Positions 5,475 to 12,585 of a stretch of DNA of 21,894 bases are shown here, in pieces. Below the pieces are notes generated by a model, which ran no database searches, was not told the DNA's origin, and saw nothing but the letters and a program-made list of their open reading frames with translations. This DNA comes from a virus: the IMG/VR virus record IMGVR_UViG_3300045431_000299, positions 1-21,894 of that record. One strand, written 5' to 3'. How positions within the stretch are numbered: position 1 is the first letter of the stretch; each line of letters starts with the position of its first letter. The translations under genes were made by a program, and so were the position numbers.

Positions 5475-8180
5475 ATGGCAAAAAGTATAGTCGTAACATA
5501 TGGTAGATTCAATCCCCCAACGGCAGGACACCACTTACTAGCACAAGAAGTGATGAGTCGGGCGGGAGAAATGGGTGCAGACCATATGATCTATGGTAGC
5601 ATGAGTGCAGATCCCAAAAAGAATCCACTTACCCCAGAACAAAAAGCAAAGCACATGGGAAGAGTTCTAGGAACTCCAAGAGTCCATGTTGGTGAGGGTG
5701 CAAGAAATCCATTTGAGATGCTTCATCATTTAAGTCAGCAAGGTTACGATACAGTTCATATGGTTCTTGGTTTGGACAGAGCAGAAGAAGGCATATTTGA
5801 TAAAATGAAACAGTATGTTGCAAGTGGAGAATTGCCAGGTATTGGTAAACTTGGAATCAAGAAACTTACAAGTTCAACTGCCGGAGAGGCACGCAGCGAT
5901 GATGCCAAAGGTATAGCTAGTGTTTCCGGTACGAAGCAAAGAGCTTTTGTTTCTGCTGGAGACTTTGCTGGATTTAGAAAAGGTCTTCCCGGACATGTTT
6001 CTGAAAAACATGCAAGAGAACTTTTCGATGATGTTAAAGCTGGCATGCAAGGAGCAACTAAATCCACTCCAAAAAAGAAAGTTGCAAAGAAAGTAAAGAA
6101 GAAACTCAAAGAAAGTTTATACTTTGGTCCTTTGTCATTTGTCATAAATTCTATGTTAACTGAATCAGAAAAGAAAACAAGAGTAGAAAGAAAAACATCA
6201 CAGAACACAAGAAAAAGAAATCAAAGGGCAAACGACAAGGCAAAACAAGACGCCGGTGATTTGTCACAATACATGATTGTGACAACTAAGCAAAATAGAA
6301 TTGAAATTATTACCAAAGGTGCTTTTAGAAAAAGTCAACATGTAATTGTGACCCCACCAGAAAAAATGAGTAGTGGTGCTATGTCGAAAGCTGCCAAAGA
6401 CAAAAACTTTAGAGCAACACCAACTTCTATAAAATTGGGGTTTGGGAAGAAAGAAGATTTAGAAAAAGAAGGAAAGTCACAGAAGAAAAAACCACAGGCG
6501 AAAGGTAAGAGCAAAAAACAAGAACAAGCACCACCACCCCCACCACCAAGAGCTCCTAGAGTAATAAAAGGCGGTAAATCAATTTACCCCGATGACGATC
6601 ACGGTGCAACCGACATGGAATTCGGTATTGTTGCATTATTCAATCAAATGAGATCAGGAATGTCATTTAAGGATCAAATTAAATCCGGACTACTGACGCC
6701 AGCACAATCACAAGAGCTAGAAAGAAGTCAAACTCTAGGTTCGGCCGGACAAAGAATAGTTGCTCAAATAATTCAATCACTACCAAAAGGTAATTGGGTG
6801 GCGATTCACACTGGTGGTAAAAAAGATCAACCAATAACAAAAGAATGGAAAGCATCAGGTGGCTCTGACAATACACCAAAAGCAGACTTAATTCTCCAAA
6901 ACCAAAATACAGGAGAAACAATAAGAGCATCAGTAAAGTGCGGAGAAGCACAACTAATGTCTGGAAAAACTCCAGAAACATCTGGTACATTTATATCTGC
7001 GTTAAATATTGCATCAAATCAAAAAACTCTTCTTGAAGGAACTGAAAAAACAGTAAAGAAGATAATGAAAAAGATGAGAGAAGGTCTTGCAATTTCCGAA
7101 AAGACAAAAAAAGGTCCAGTAAGTCTTTATATTGCTGGTGGGGAGTATGAAGACAAAGATGCAGAAATTAAAAGGATAGAAGACCTGCACAAAGAAATTA
7201 CTGGGCAATTAGAAGATCTATTCGAACAAGATGAAAACTTTGCAGCCGGTGTGGTATACGAAGCATTGACTGGTGTTGGAAAGTTTGGCGAAGGATCTAT
7301 GGGAACCGCAACTCACGTTTTAAGCATGAACAAAGATGGAACAAATGCAAGTCTTGTTGCTATAGACTGGGAATATGCCAAGAAAGTAGCAAAAGCAATA
7401 AAAATTGGTATTAAATTTAAATCATCTGCAATAGAACCAAAAGAAATTAAAAAGAAATGGAAAGAATTTAAAAAGAAATTAGGAAGAAATCCAACACTTA
7501 AGGAAGATTTCAGAGCATATAACTTCTGGAGTGCTTTCAGAATCTTCCTACCAAAGATGAATACACTTGAAGAACTATTTTCATACAACTCAACTCTACT
7601 TGCTCTTCTAGAAGAAAAACAAACTTCAGAAGATGTGCCAGAACCACAAACAGAGTATGAAGCACAGCAGTATATCAAAGAAGCAGAAGAATATATCGGT
7701 AATGATCCTGCAAAACTTATGACATTCTTGGGTGTTGATGTAGATCAATTAACTACTAGTGCGGTAGATATGACTGATTTTGCTCAAACAGATAGTGGTC
7801 TTTATAATACCATAATTATAAATGGTAAAGAAATTGACATACCAGTTCAAAGAGATATGGATATTTCAAAACTAGAAGTTCCAAACGGATTGAATGACGA
7901 TAGCATAGAGAACTATATGAAGGAATCATATATTCAACGTGCTTTGAATTTCCTACTAGAAAGAAGAAACTATAGAAAAGAGTATGATAATTACCAAGGT
8001 CGTTCAGATCAGATTAAGAAGAGATCAAGTCGCAACAAGGCAAGAAGACTTCTCAAGAAGATGGGTAGAGTAAGAGATGGGGACGGAAAAGATGTTGATC
8101 ACAAGAATGGCAACCCAAAAGATAATAGTGTTAAAAATCTAAGAGTTACCAGCAAGTCCCACAACAGATCCAAGAGGTAA
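5475..8180 (+). CDS. Three-part fusion: nucleotidyltransferase, nuclease-like middle, HNH C-terminus
   Basis: 901 residues. Residues 1-190 are a cytidylyl/NMN-adenylyltransferase-type domain: GRFNPPTAGHH (10-20) is the (H/T)xGH signature and SVSGTKQRAF (149-158) is the second, ISSTxxR-like, motif. Residues 200-360 are Lys-rich, end in a PPPPPP run (353-358), and include INSMLTES, a protease-site-like stretch. Residues 365-640 hold a nuclease-like region: PKADLILQ (468-475), RASVKCGEAQLMSGK (484-498) and VYEALTGVGKFG (594-605). This is D-x(16)-K like PD-(D/E)XK, but with S where E is expected. Residues 842-901 are a zinc-less HNH unit (KDVDHKNGNP, NL, SHNRSK; H876, N888, H896). It is the first gene of block B. 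A virion-delivered multi-enzyme protein is an inference; the first and last domains are clear. Confidence 0.8.
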   Translation: MAKSIVVTYGRFNPPTAGHHLLAQEVMSRAGEMGADHMIYGSMSADPKKNPLTPEQKAKHMGRVLGTPRVHVGEGARNPFEMLHHLSQQGYDTVHMVLGLDRAEEGIFDKMKQYVASGELPGIGKLGIKKLTSSTAGEARSDDAKGIASVSGTKQRAFVSAGDFAGFRKGLPGHVSEKHARELFDDVKAGMQGATKSTPKKKVAKKVKKKLKESLYFGPLSFVINSMLTESEKKTRVERKTSQNTRKRNQRANDKAKQDAGDLSQYMIVTTKQNRIEIITKGAFRKSQHVIVTPPEKMSSGAMSKAAKDKNFRATPTSIKLGFGKKEDLEKEGKSQKKKPQAKGKSKKQEQAPPPPPPRAPRVIKGGKSIYPDDDHGATDMEFGIVALFNQMRSGMSFKDQIKSGLLTPAQSQELERSQTLGSAGQRIVAQIIQSLPKGNWVAIHTGGKKDQPITKEWKASGGSDNTPKADLILQNQNTGETIRASVKCGEAQLMSGKTPETSGTFISALNIASNQKTLLEGTEKTVKKIMKKMREGLAISEKTKKGPVSLYIAGGEYEDKDAEIKRIEDLHKEITGQLEDLFEQDENFAAGVVYEALTGVGKFGEGSMGTATHVLSMNKDGTNASLVAIDWEYAKKVAKAIKIGIKFKSSAIEPKEIKKKWKEFKKKLGRNPTLKEDFRAYNFWSAFRIFLPKMNTLEELFSYNSTLLALLEEKQTSEDVPEPQTEYEAQQYIKEAEEYIGNDPAKLMTFLGVDVDQLTTSAVDMTDFAQTDSGLYNTIIINGKEIDIPVQRDMDISKLEVPNGLNDDSIENYMKESYIQRALNFLLERRNYRKEYDNYQGRSDQIKKRSSRNKARRLLKKMGRVRDGDGKDVDHKNGNPKDNSVKNLRVTSKSHNRSKR

Positions 8181-8182
8181 TC

Positions 8183-8815
8183 ATGCAGGAAGTAGATCTT
8201 ATTAAAGAGTTTAGTTTTAATTATTGGATCGAACTTGGGATTGCGGTTGGAGTTGCTGTTGGTGCTGCCGTGTGGAAACTGTATCCAAAGAAAAAAGAAG
8301 AAATAGAAGATCATATGGACTGGAGAGTTCATAGTGACATACACGAACAACTGACAGAACTAAGAGTTCTCACAGATGCTGCCAGAGCACAACTAATTCG
8401 CTTCCACAATGGCGAATACTTCATGGATGGTGTGTCAATGAGAAAACTTTCTCTGACTCATGAATCAGTATCTCGTGGAGTTGCGGCAGAAGGTGACAAG
8501 AAAACAAATTTACTAATCTCTCTTTTTGCACCACTTATCGAAAAGATAATAAACAACTCAGCACATATGCACTTTACATCATCAGAAAGAGAAGGATTTC
8601 ATAAGTCTTTCATGGAAATATCAAATGTTAACTCTTTCATGGTTCTTCCTGTCAAATATAAAAACAACATTTCCGGCTATTTGATGCTACAGTGGTGCAG
8701 TCCAACAAAAACAAAAAAGGCACTAAATAATATTGTTGATACATCTAAACTTATAACTGATGCAAGAGATAGAATACAAGTTCTTCTTGAAGAACAAACA
8801 AGGGTGAAAAAATGA
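8183..8815 (+). CDS. Membrane-anchored GAF-like protein
   Basis: 210 residues. One N-terminal membrane helix (about 14-31, YWIELGIAVGVAVGAAVW) is followed by KLYPKKK, so the bulk is probably cytoplasmic (positive-inside rule). The soluble part has LTDAARAQLIRFHNGEYF (63-80), a helix-strand element resembling GAF/PAS-like sensor domains with an FHNG turn, then SFMVLPVKYKNNISGYLMLQW, a typical GAF beta hairpin. The C-terminal helix is charged. I recall similar proteins in phages without assigned function. It starts 2 nt after the previous stop, with AGAGG upstream, and its TGA overlaps the next ATG. It could sense a ligand at the host membrane; the ligand is unknown. Confidence 0.65.
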   Translation: MQEVDLIKEFSFNYWIELGIAVGVAVGAAVWKLYPKKKEEIEDHMDWRVHSDIHEQLTELRVLTDAARAQLIRFHNGEYFMDGVSMRKLSLTHESVSRGVAAEGDKKTNLLISLFAPLIEKIINNSAHMHFTSSEREGFHKSFMEISNVNSFMVLPVKYKNNISGYLMLQWCSPTKTKKALNNIVDTSKLITDARDRIQVLLEEQTRVKK

Positions 8816-10869
8816 TAAACGAAGATCTAAGAAATTGGTTCAATCCAAAACACCCGGATGGTGGATGGAAAAGAATTAATTCAAAAGGAGAGGCGGTAGG
8901 ACCATGCGCGAGAGGATCAAGTTCAGAACCCAAACCAAAATGCATGTCGAACAAAAAAAGGAAACAACTCAGCAAAAAACGAAGGGCTGCGGCTGTAAGG
9001 GCAAAAAGAAGACATGATCCCGTGGCGGATCGTGCAGGAAAAGGTGGCAAACCAGTAAACGTTTCAAACTTTGGAAAAGGAAGGATATCAGAGGCAATGG
9101 AATACTTAACAGAAAAGAATGTACCAACAAATCCAGAATTATGGTCAAAAGCAAAATCACTTGCAAGATCAAAATTTGATGTATATCCTTCAGCCTACGC
9201 CAATGGGTGGGCAGCTAAATGGTATAAGAGCAAGGGTGGTGGTTGGAAGAAGGGCAAAGTTAACGAAGCAGTTGTGTTCGGTATTTTTAGTAAAAAGAGA
9301 GGTAAGTTTTTAACAGATCCAGCACAAACAGATCCATCTACAGGTATGCCAATGGCCGCACAATATAAAACAAATAGAGAGGCAATGCCAACATTTTATA
9401 ATCAATTAGATATAAATGATCTAATGATTACTCCATATGATCCAAAGAAAGAAACACTTAATGAAAAACTTTCATTTTTCTACAACAGTCAATTCAAAAA
9501 ACTAACAGAAGATCATGCTGCAATCGAAAGCGGAGAAATGGTTGATGATGAAGGTCAAATGGCAGCAAATCAACTCGACACAATTCAACACGCAATAGAG
9601 AGACTAAGAGATAAAATCAAAGGAAAGAAACAACAACTTCCTGCATGGGTTCAATCCAAGATAACGAAAGCAACAGATGGTATTGACACCGTTGCAGATT
9701 ATATGTCTAGCGATTCCGAAGAAGAATTAAATGAAGTCAACAAAGAATATAAAAATATAAAAGATTTGATATACAGAGGTAGAACTAGAGAACAATTTTT
9801 AGCAGACACGGATCGTATAGTAAATAAAGCACTTAAACCAAAACCAAAACCTACTGGATTAAGGGGATTAATTCAAAGAATAAAGGGTGTATTTGTAAGA
9901 GAAGATGTTCAGAGAAATAAAGAAAGTTATGAAGATTACCAAGAAAGACTTCAGGGACATGTCGGTGCTGGCAGATTTGATAAATTAGCAGATCACCACG
10001 ACAAAGTTCATGCCGCTATGGGATTTTTGAAAAGTTTAGAACCACAGTACAAGAAAGCACTTCCTCTAGTAATAAGGGCTATGGGTGGTGGTGGTTCTCA
10101 ACACGCAAGAGGTATGATTGTCACTGGGGTGAGTGGAATGAAACTTGTTGGTAGACCAACAGGTGCAGGAGGTCATGCTGCTTCTCACAAAAGAAATGTT
10201 TTCAATCATGTAAAAGACATAACCGGTCTTAATAAAAGTTTCTATGCTTCTCTAAGACCAGATCATTATCACACCTTAACGAGTATTTTTGGTGACATGT
10301 TTACTAAAGAGGGTAAACAAAGACTGGAAGAATCAAAAGAAAAACCATACAAAGGATTCAAGAAAGGCAAAAATCACCCAGAAGGTGGTCTATCCCGGGC
10401 AGAAGCAAGAAGACAGGGTATTCATGCTGGAATTGAAACTAAAAGAGAAGCACAGAAAAAGGGTGGATTTGGCAAACTCTCAGGGAAGACTCAAAAGAGA
10501 AGAAAATCATTCTGCTCTCGTATGTGCGGAATGAAACGAAGAAGAACCAGTGCAAAGACGGCAAGAGATCCAAAGAGCAAGATTAATGCCGCTTTGAGAG
10601 TCTGGGGATGCCGCTGTGAGTCATATAACCCAACCTGCGATGTGTGTGAGCACGAAAAACAACTCCTAATGCACGAAGAAGTGGTCAATAAGAAAAATAA
10701 AGGGACAATGACTAAAGCAGAAATCAAAAATAGAGATGAAAAAGCAAAAGGCATCAAACCCCAACCAATTAAAGGCGACACCGACGATGAGTCAAGACAC
10801 CGTATTGCGACATACATCACTTTAAGAGCGCGTGGTGGTGGTAAAAAGAAAAAGAAAGCAAAGAAATAA
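8812..10869 (+). CDS. Multi-module basic phage protein (DUF6321/DUF5872-like modules in one chain)
   Basis: 685 residues, strongly basic. Recognisable modules in order: residues 5-87, WFNPKHPDGGWKRI then KCMSNKKRKQLSKKRRAAA and KRRHDP (Lys/Arg-rich); 104-146, NPELWSKAKSLARSKFDVYP then SAYANGWAAKWYKSKGG (DUF5872-like); 232-306, a helical unit with LPAWVQSKITKATDGIDT; 370-500, a Gly/His-rich region; 515-602, NHPEGGLSRAEARRQGIHAG then KSFCSRMCGMKRRRTS and INAALRVWGCRC (DUF6321-like, with several Cys); 603-616, extra Cys (C609, C612); 630-670, a KGTMTKAEIKNRD unit; and a poly-Lys tail. The family names are recalled, not searched. Junctions contain I/L-x-E sites (ISEA, YLTEK, KLTED, FVRED) like T4 gp21 cleavage sites. 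It is probably a DNA-associated internal or structural protein. Confidence 0.75.
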   Translation: MINEDLRNWFNPKHPDGGWKRINSKGEAVGPCARGSSSEPKPKCMSNKKRKQLSKKRRAAAVRAKRRHDPVADRAGKGGKPVNVSNFGKGRISEAMEYLTEKNVPTNPELWSKAKSLARSKFDVYPSAYANGWAAKWYKSKGGGWKKGKVNEAVVFGIFSKKRGKFLTDPAQTDPSTGMPMAAQYKTNREAMPTFYNQLDINDLMITPYDPKKETLNEKLSFFYNSQFKKLTEDHAAIESGEMVDDEGQMAANQLDTIQHAIERLRDKIKGKKQQLPAWVQSKITKATDGIDTVADYMSSDSEEELNEVNKEYKNIKDLIYRGRTREQFLADTDRIVNKALKPKPKPTGLRGLIQRIKGVFVREDVQRNKESYEDYQERLQGHVGAGRFDKLADHHDKVHAAMGFLKSLEPQYKKALPLVIRAMGGGGSQHARGMIVTGVSGMKLVGRPTGAGGHAASHKRNVFNHVKDITGLNKSFYASLRPDHYHTLTSIFGDMFTKEGKQRLEESKEKPYKGFKKGKNHPEGGLSRAEARRQGIHAGIETKREAQKKGGFGKLSGKTQKRRKSFCSRMCGMKRRRTSAKTARDPKSKINAALRVWGCRCESYNPTCDVCEHEKQLLMHEEVVNKKNKGTMTKAEIKNRDEKAKGIKPQPIKGDTDDESRHRIATYITLRARGGGKKKKKAKK

Positions 10870-10873
10870 GGGT

Positions 10874-10881
10874 TATAAATA
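10874..10881 (+). promoter_or_regulatory. T4-type late promoter
   Basis: Exact TATAAATA in the 28-nt gap before the 10898 gene, 16 nt upstream of its ATG. AGGAG follows as Shine-Dalgarno. No terminator precedes it, so transcripts from block B may read through. Confidence 0.8.
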
Positions 10882-10897
10882 AGACTAGGAGAAAAAA

Positions 10898-12211
10898 ATG
10901 AAGAAATTTAAACAACTCTACAGAGAACTTTTAGAAGACTACACCGAAGGTGGATCCGTATTTAATGGATTTGCAGACGCAGATCCAAAAAGATCAGCAC
11001 ATTTAGATTACGGCAATAATCACTACGGACAAGGAGATAGTGTAGCAAGACTTAATGCTTTTATTCATAAGTTCCTAATGGGTTCATATATTGATGTGAA
11101 TGCACCAGTGAAAGAACTTAGAATTAAACTAAATCATGCCGGTTTAGACTTCCCATTTGATGGTCAAAAAATCAAATTAAATCCAGGAGTAAATACCTTT
11201 CCACTAAAACTATATGGGGATGTCTTCGGTCAAACTCCAACTACAGATCTTTCTAAAGGTTTCGATAAAGGAGAAAATTTGCCTGGTGCAATACTAGAAA
11301 TTTCTTGCACATACAACGAAGACTCATGCACATGGACTCTAGTTGGAAAAATCAAACCAACAGGTTCACAAAGAGAAATAAATGAAGGAGCACAACTATT
11401 AAATGAATTAGTTCCTCTTTTAGCTCCTCTTTTAATGGCTGGTGCTAGAGCGGCCGGTTCTGCTCTTCTCAAAGGAGCTGTCCAAGGAGTAGGACAAAGG
11501 ATTGCAGGTGGATTAGCACAAGCAGGACAGAGATTTGCAAGTGGGGCAGCACAAAACGCAGCAAAGAATTTTTTATTCCCAAAAGCACAATCAGGCTCTG
11601 CTGATCAGTCTGCATCACAAAATCCAGAAGGTCAGGGAGAAGGACAAGGGGCTGCCACTCCAGAACAAATTGCAGCATCAAATTCAATGGGCGAGTATGG
11701 CACAAAAAAGAAAATGGGCGAATACGGAAATAAAAAAAAATCATCAAAAATGTGTGAAGGTGGAAATTGTGGGGAAACAGACATGCCTGCGCCAGTAATA
11801 GGAGGAGATGGTTCCAACTACAACATGGGAATTAATTATGGAGGTGATCAATTAGTAAACACCGGAGATCCCCTAAAACCAATTGCAATGTATGAGGAGT
11901 CAGAAAACAAAAAAGATAGAGCAAGAGCATTAATGCACTTTATTACTAGAAAGGGTGACATTAGAACTAGAATTTTAATGCCAGTCTTCTCACATTTAGC
12001 ACAGAAGTCAGCTAAAGGAAAATTAGGAACAGATACAATCAAAAAAGAACTTTACTATGTTGTAAATTCTGCATCTAGAAAAGCATCATTGAATCTTACC
12101 AAGGCAGAGAAGGATAGAGTTGTTAATGATCTTGTTAGAAATTTTAGAAAATATCTAAAAAGTAAAACATCTACCAAAACAACAAAGTCTAAAAAACCAG
12201 AGAAGAGATGA
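10898..12211 (+). CDS. Probable virion protein with hydrophobic Gly/Ala centre
   Basis: 437 residues, not assigned to a named family. The N-terminus MKKFKQLYRELLEDYTEG again resembles the T4 capsid-targeting leader. Residues 20-155 look like a beta-rich domain (KELRIKLNHAGLDFPFDG, LNPGVNTFPLKLYGDVFG, ILEISCTYNEDSCTWTLVG) of the kind seen in virion decoration or fibre proteins. Residues 160-225 are Leu/Ala/Gly-rich (LVPLLAPLLMAGARAAGSAL) and could be a membrane-active helix hairpin. Residues 230-335 are low complexity with a duplicated MGEYGxKKK. The C-terminal 100 residues (RARALMHFITRKGDIRTRI, then KKELYYVVNSASRK) are a helical basic domain. The hydrophobic core plus leader would suit an internal protein involved in DNA delivery; this is inference. 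Confidence 0.7.
   Translation: MKKFKQLYRELLEDYTEGGSVFNGFADADPKRSAHLDYGNNHYGQGDSVARLNAFIHKFLMGSYIDVNAPVKELRIKLNHAGLDFPFDGQKIKLNPGVNTFPLKLYGDVFGQTPTTDLSKGFDKGENLPGAILEISCTYNEDSCTWTLVGKIKPTGSQREINEGAQLLNELVPLLAPLLMAGARAAGSALLKGAVQGVGQRIAGGLAQAGQRFASGAAQNAAKNFLFPKAQSGSADQSASQNPEGQGEGQGAATPEQIAASNSMGEYGTKKKMGEYGNKKKSSKMCEGGNCGETDMPAPVIGGDGSNYNMGINYGGDQLVNTGDPLKPIAMYEESENKKDRARALMHFITRKGDIRTRILMPVFSHLAQKSAKGKLGTDTIKKELYYVVNSASRKASLNLTKAEKDRVVNDLVRNFRKYLKSKTSTKTTKSKKPEKR
11687..11740 (+). repeat. Direct 27-nt coding repeat (MGEYGxKKK twice)
   Basis: Two adjacent units, ATGGGCGAGTATGGC... and ATGGGCGAATACGGA..., code for MGEYGTKKK and MGEYGNKKK (residues 264-281). Third-position differences (GAG/GAA, TAT/TAC) show the protein repeat is older than a fresh slippage event. 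Confidence 0.8.
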
Positions 12212-12585
12212 AGTCAGCAATAACTCCTGATACTTTTTTATTATATGCAAGCAAGATGTATAGCAATCCATCTTGCATGGGTATCGAGGAGTTTTATGAA
12301 GATCTAGACAAAATAAAGTATGTTAAAAGACTTCTTATAAGGTTTAAACGAGGAGGAAAACTAAAAGAAAGACTCATCTTAAACCACATAATAACTCTTC
12401 AAAATTTATTTGGAGCAGAGGCGTGTACTAGAATTTTATTCTACAGGTTAAATAGAGAGTTACACCCCTCTTTAAAATCGTTTTTATCATATTTAAACTA
12501 TCTACCATTTAGTATTCCAGAACTGGATATAAACAAAATACCAACAGATCATAGAGTAGACAAGGTACTGAAAGAATTAAAATGA
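12208..12585 (+). CDS. DUF7207-like conserved phage protein
   Basis: 125 residues, all helical in appearance. It opens with ITPDTFLLYASKMYSNPSCM and continues YVKRLLIRFKRGGKLKERLI, then LNHIITLQNLFGAEACTRIL. This order (ITP..FLLYA, KY.KRL..R, GeLKERLILNHII, FG.EA.tR.LF) is a pattern I recall as widespread in T4-like marine phages (DUF7207). No catalytic motif is seen. It overlaps both neighbours by 4 nt in ATGA-type junctions, so its level is probably tied to them. In T4-like genomes such proteins lie among late genes; the molecular role is unknown. Confidence 0.8.
   Translation: MKSAITPDTFLLYASKMYSNPSCMGIEEFYEDLDKIKYVKRLLIRFKRGGKLKERLILNHIITLQNLFGAEACTRILFYRLNRELHPSLKSFLSYLNYLPFSIPELDINKIPTDHRVDKVLKELK

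Noticed and set aside
5756-6208. 150-residue minus-strand frame inside the 901-aa gene
   Set aside because: Shadow of the Lys-rich linker (Phe/Leu-rich in reverse); the plus strand has clear domain motifs here.
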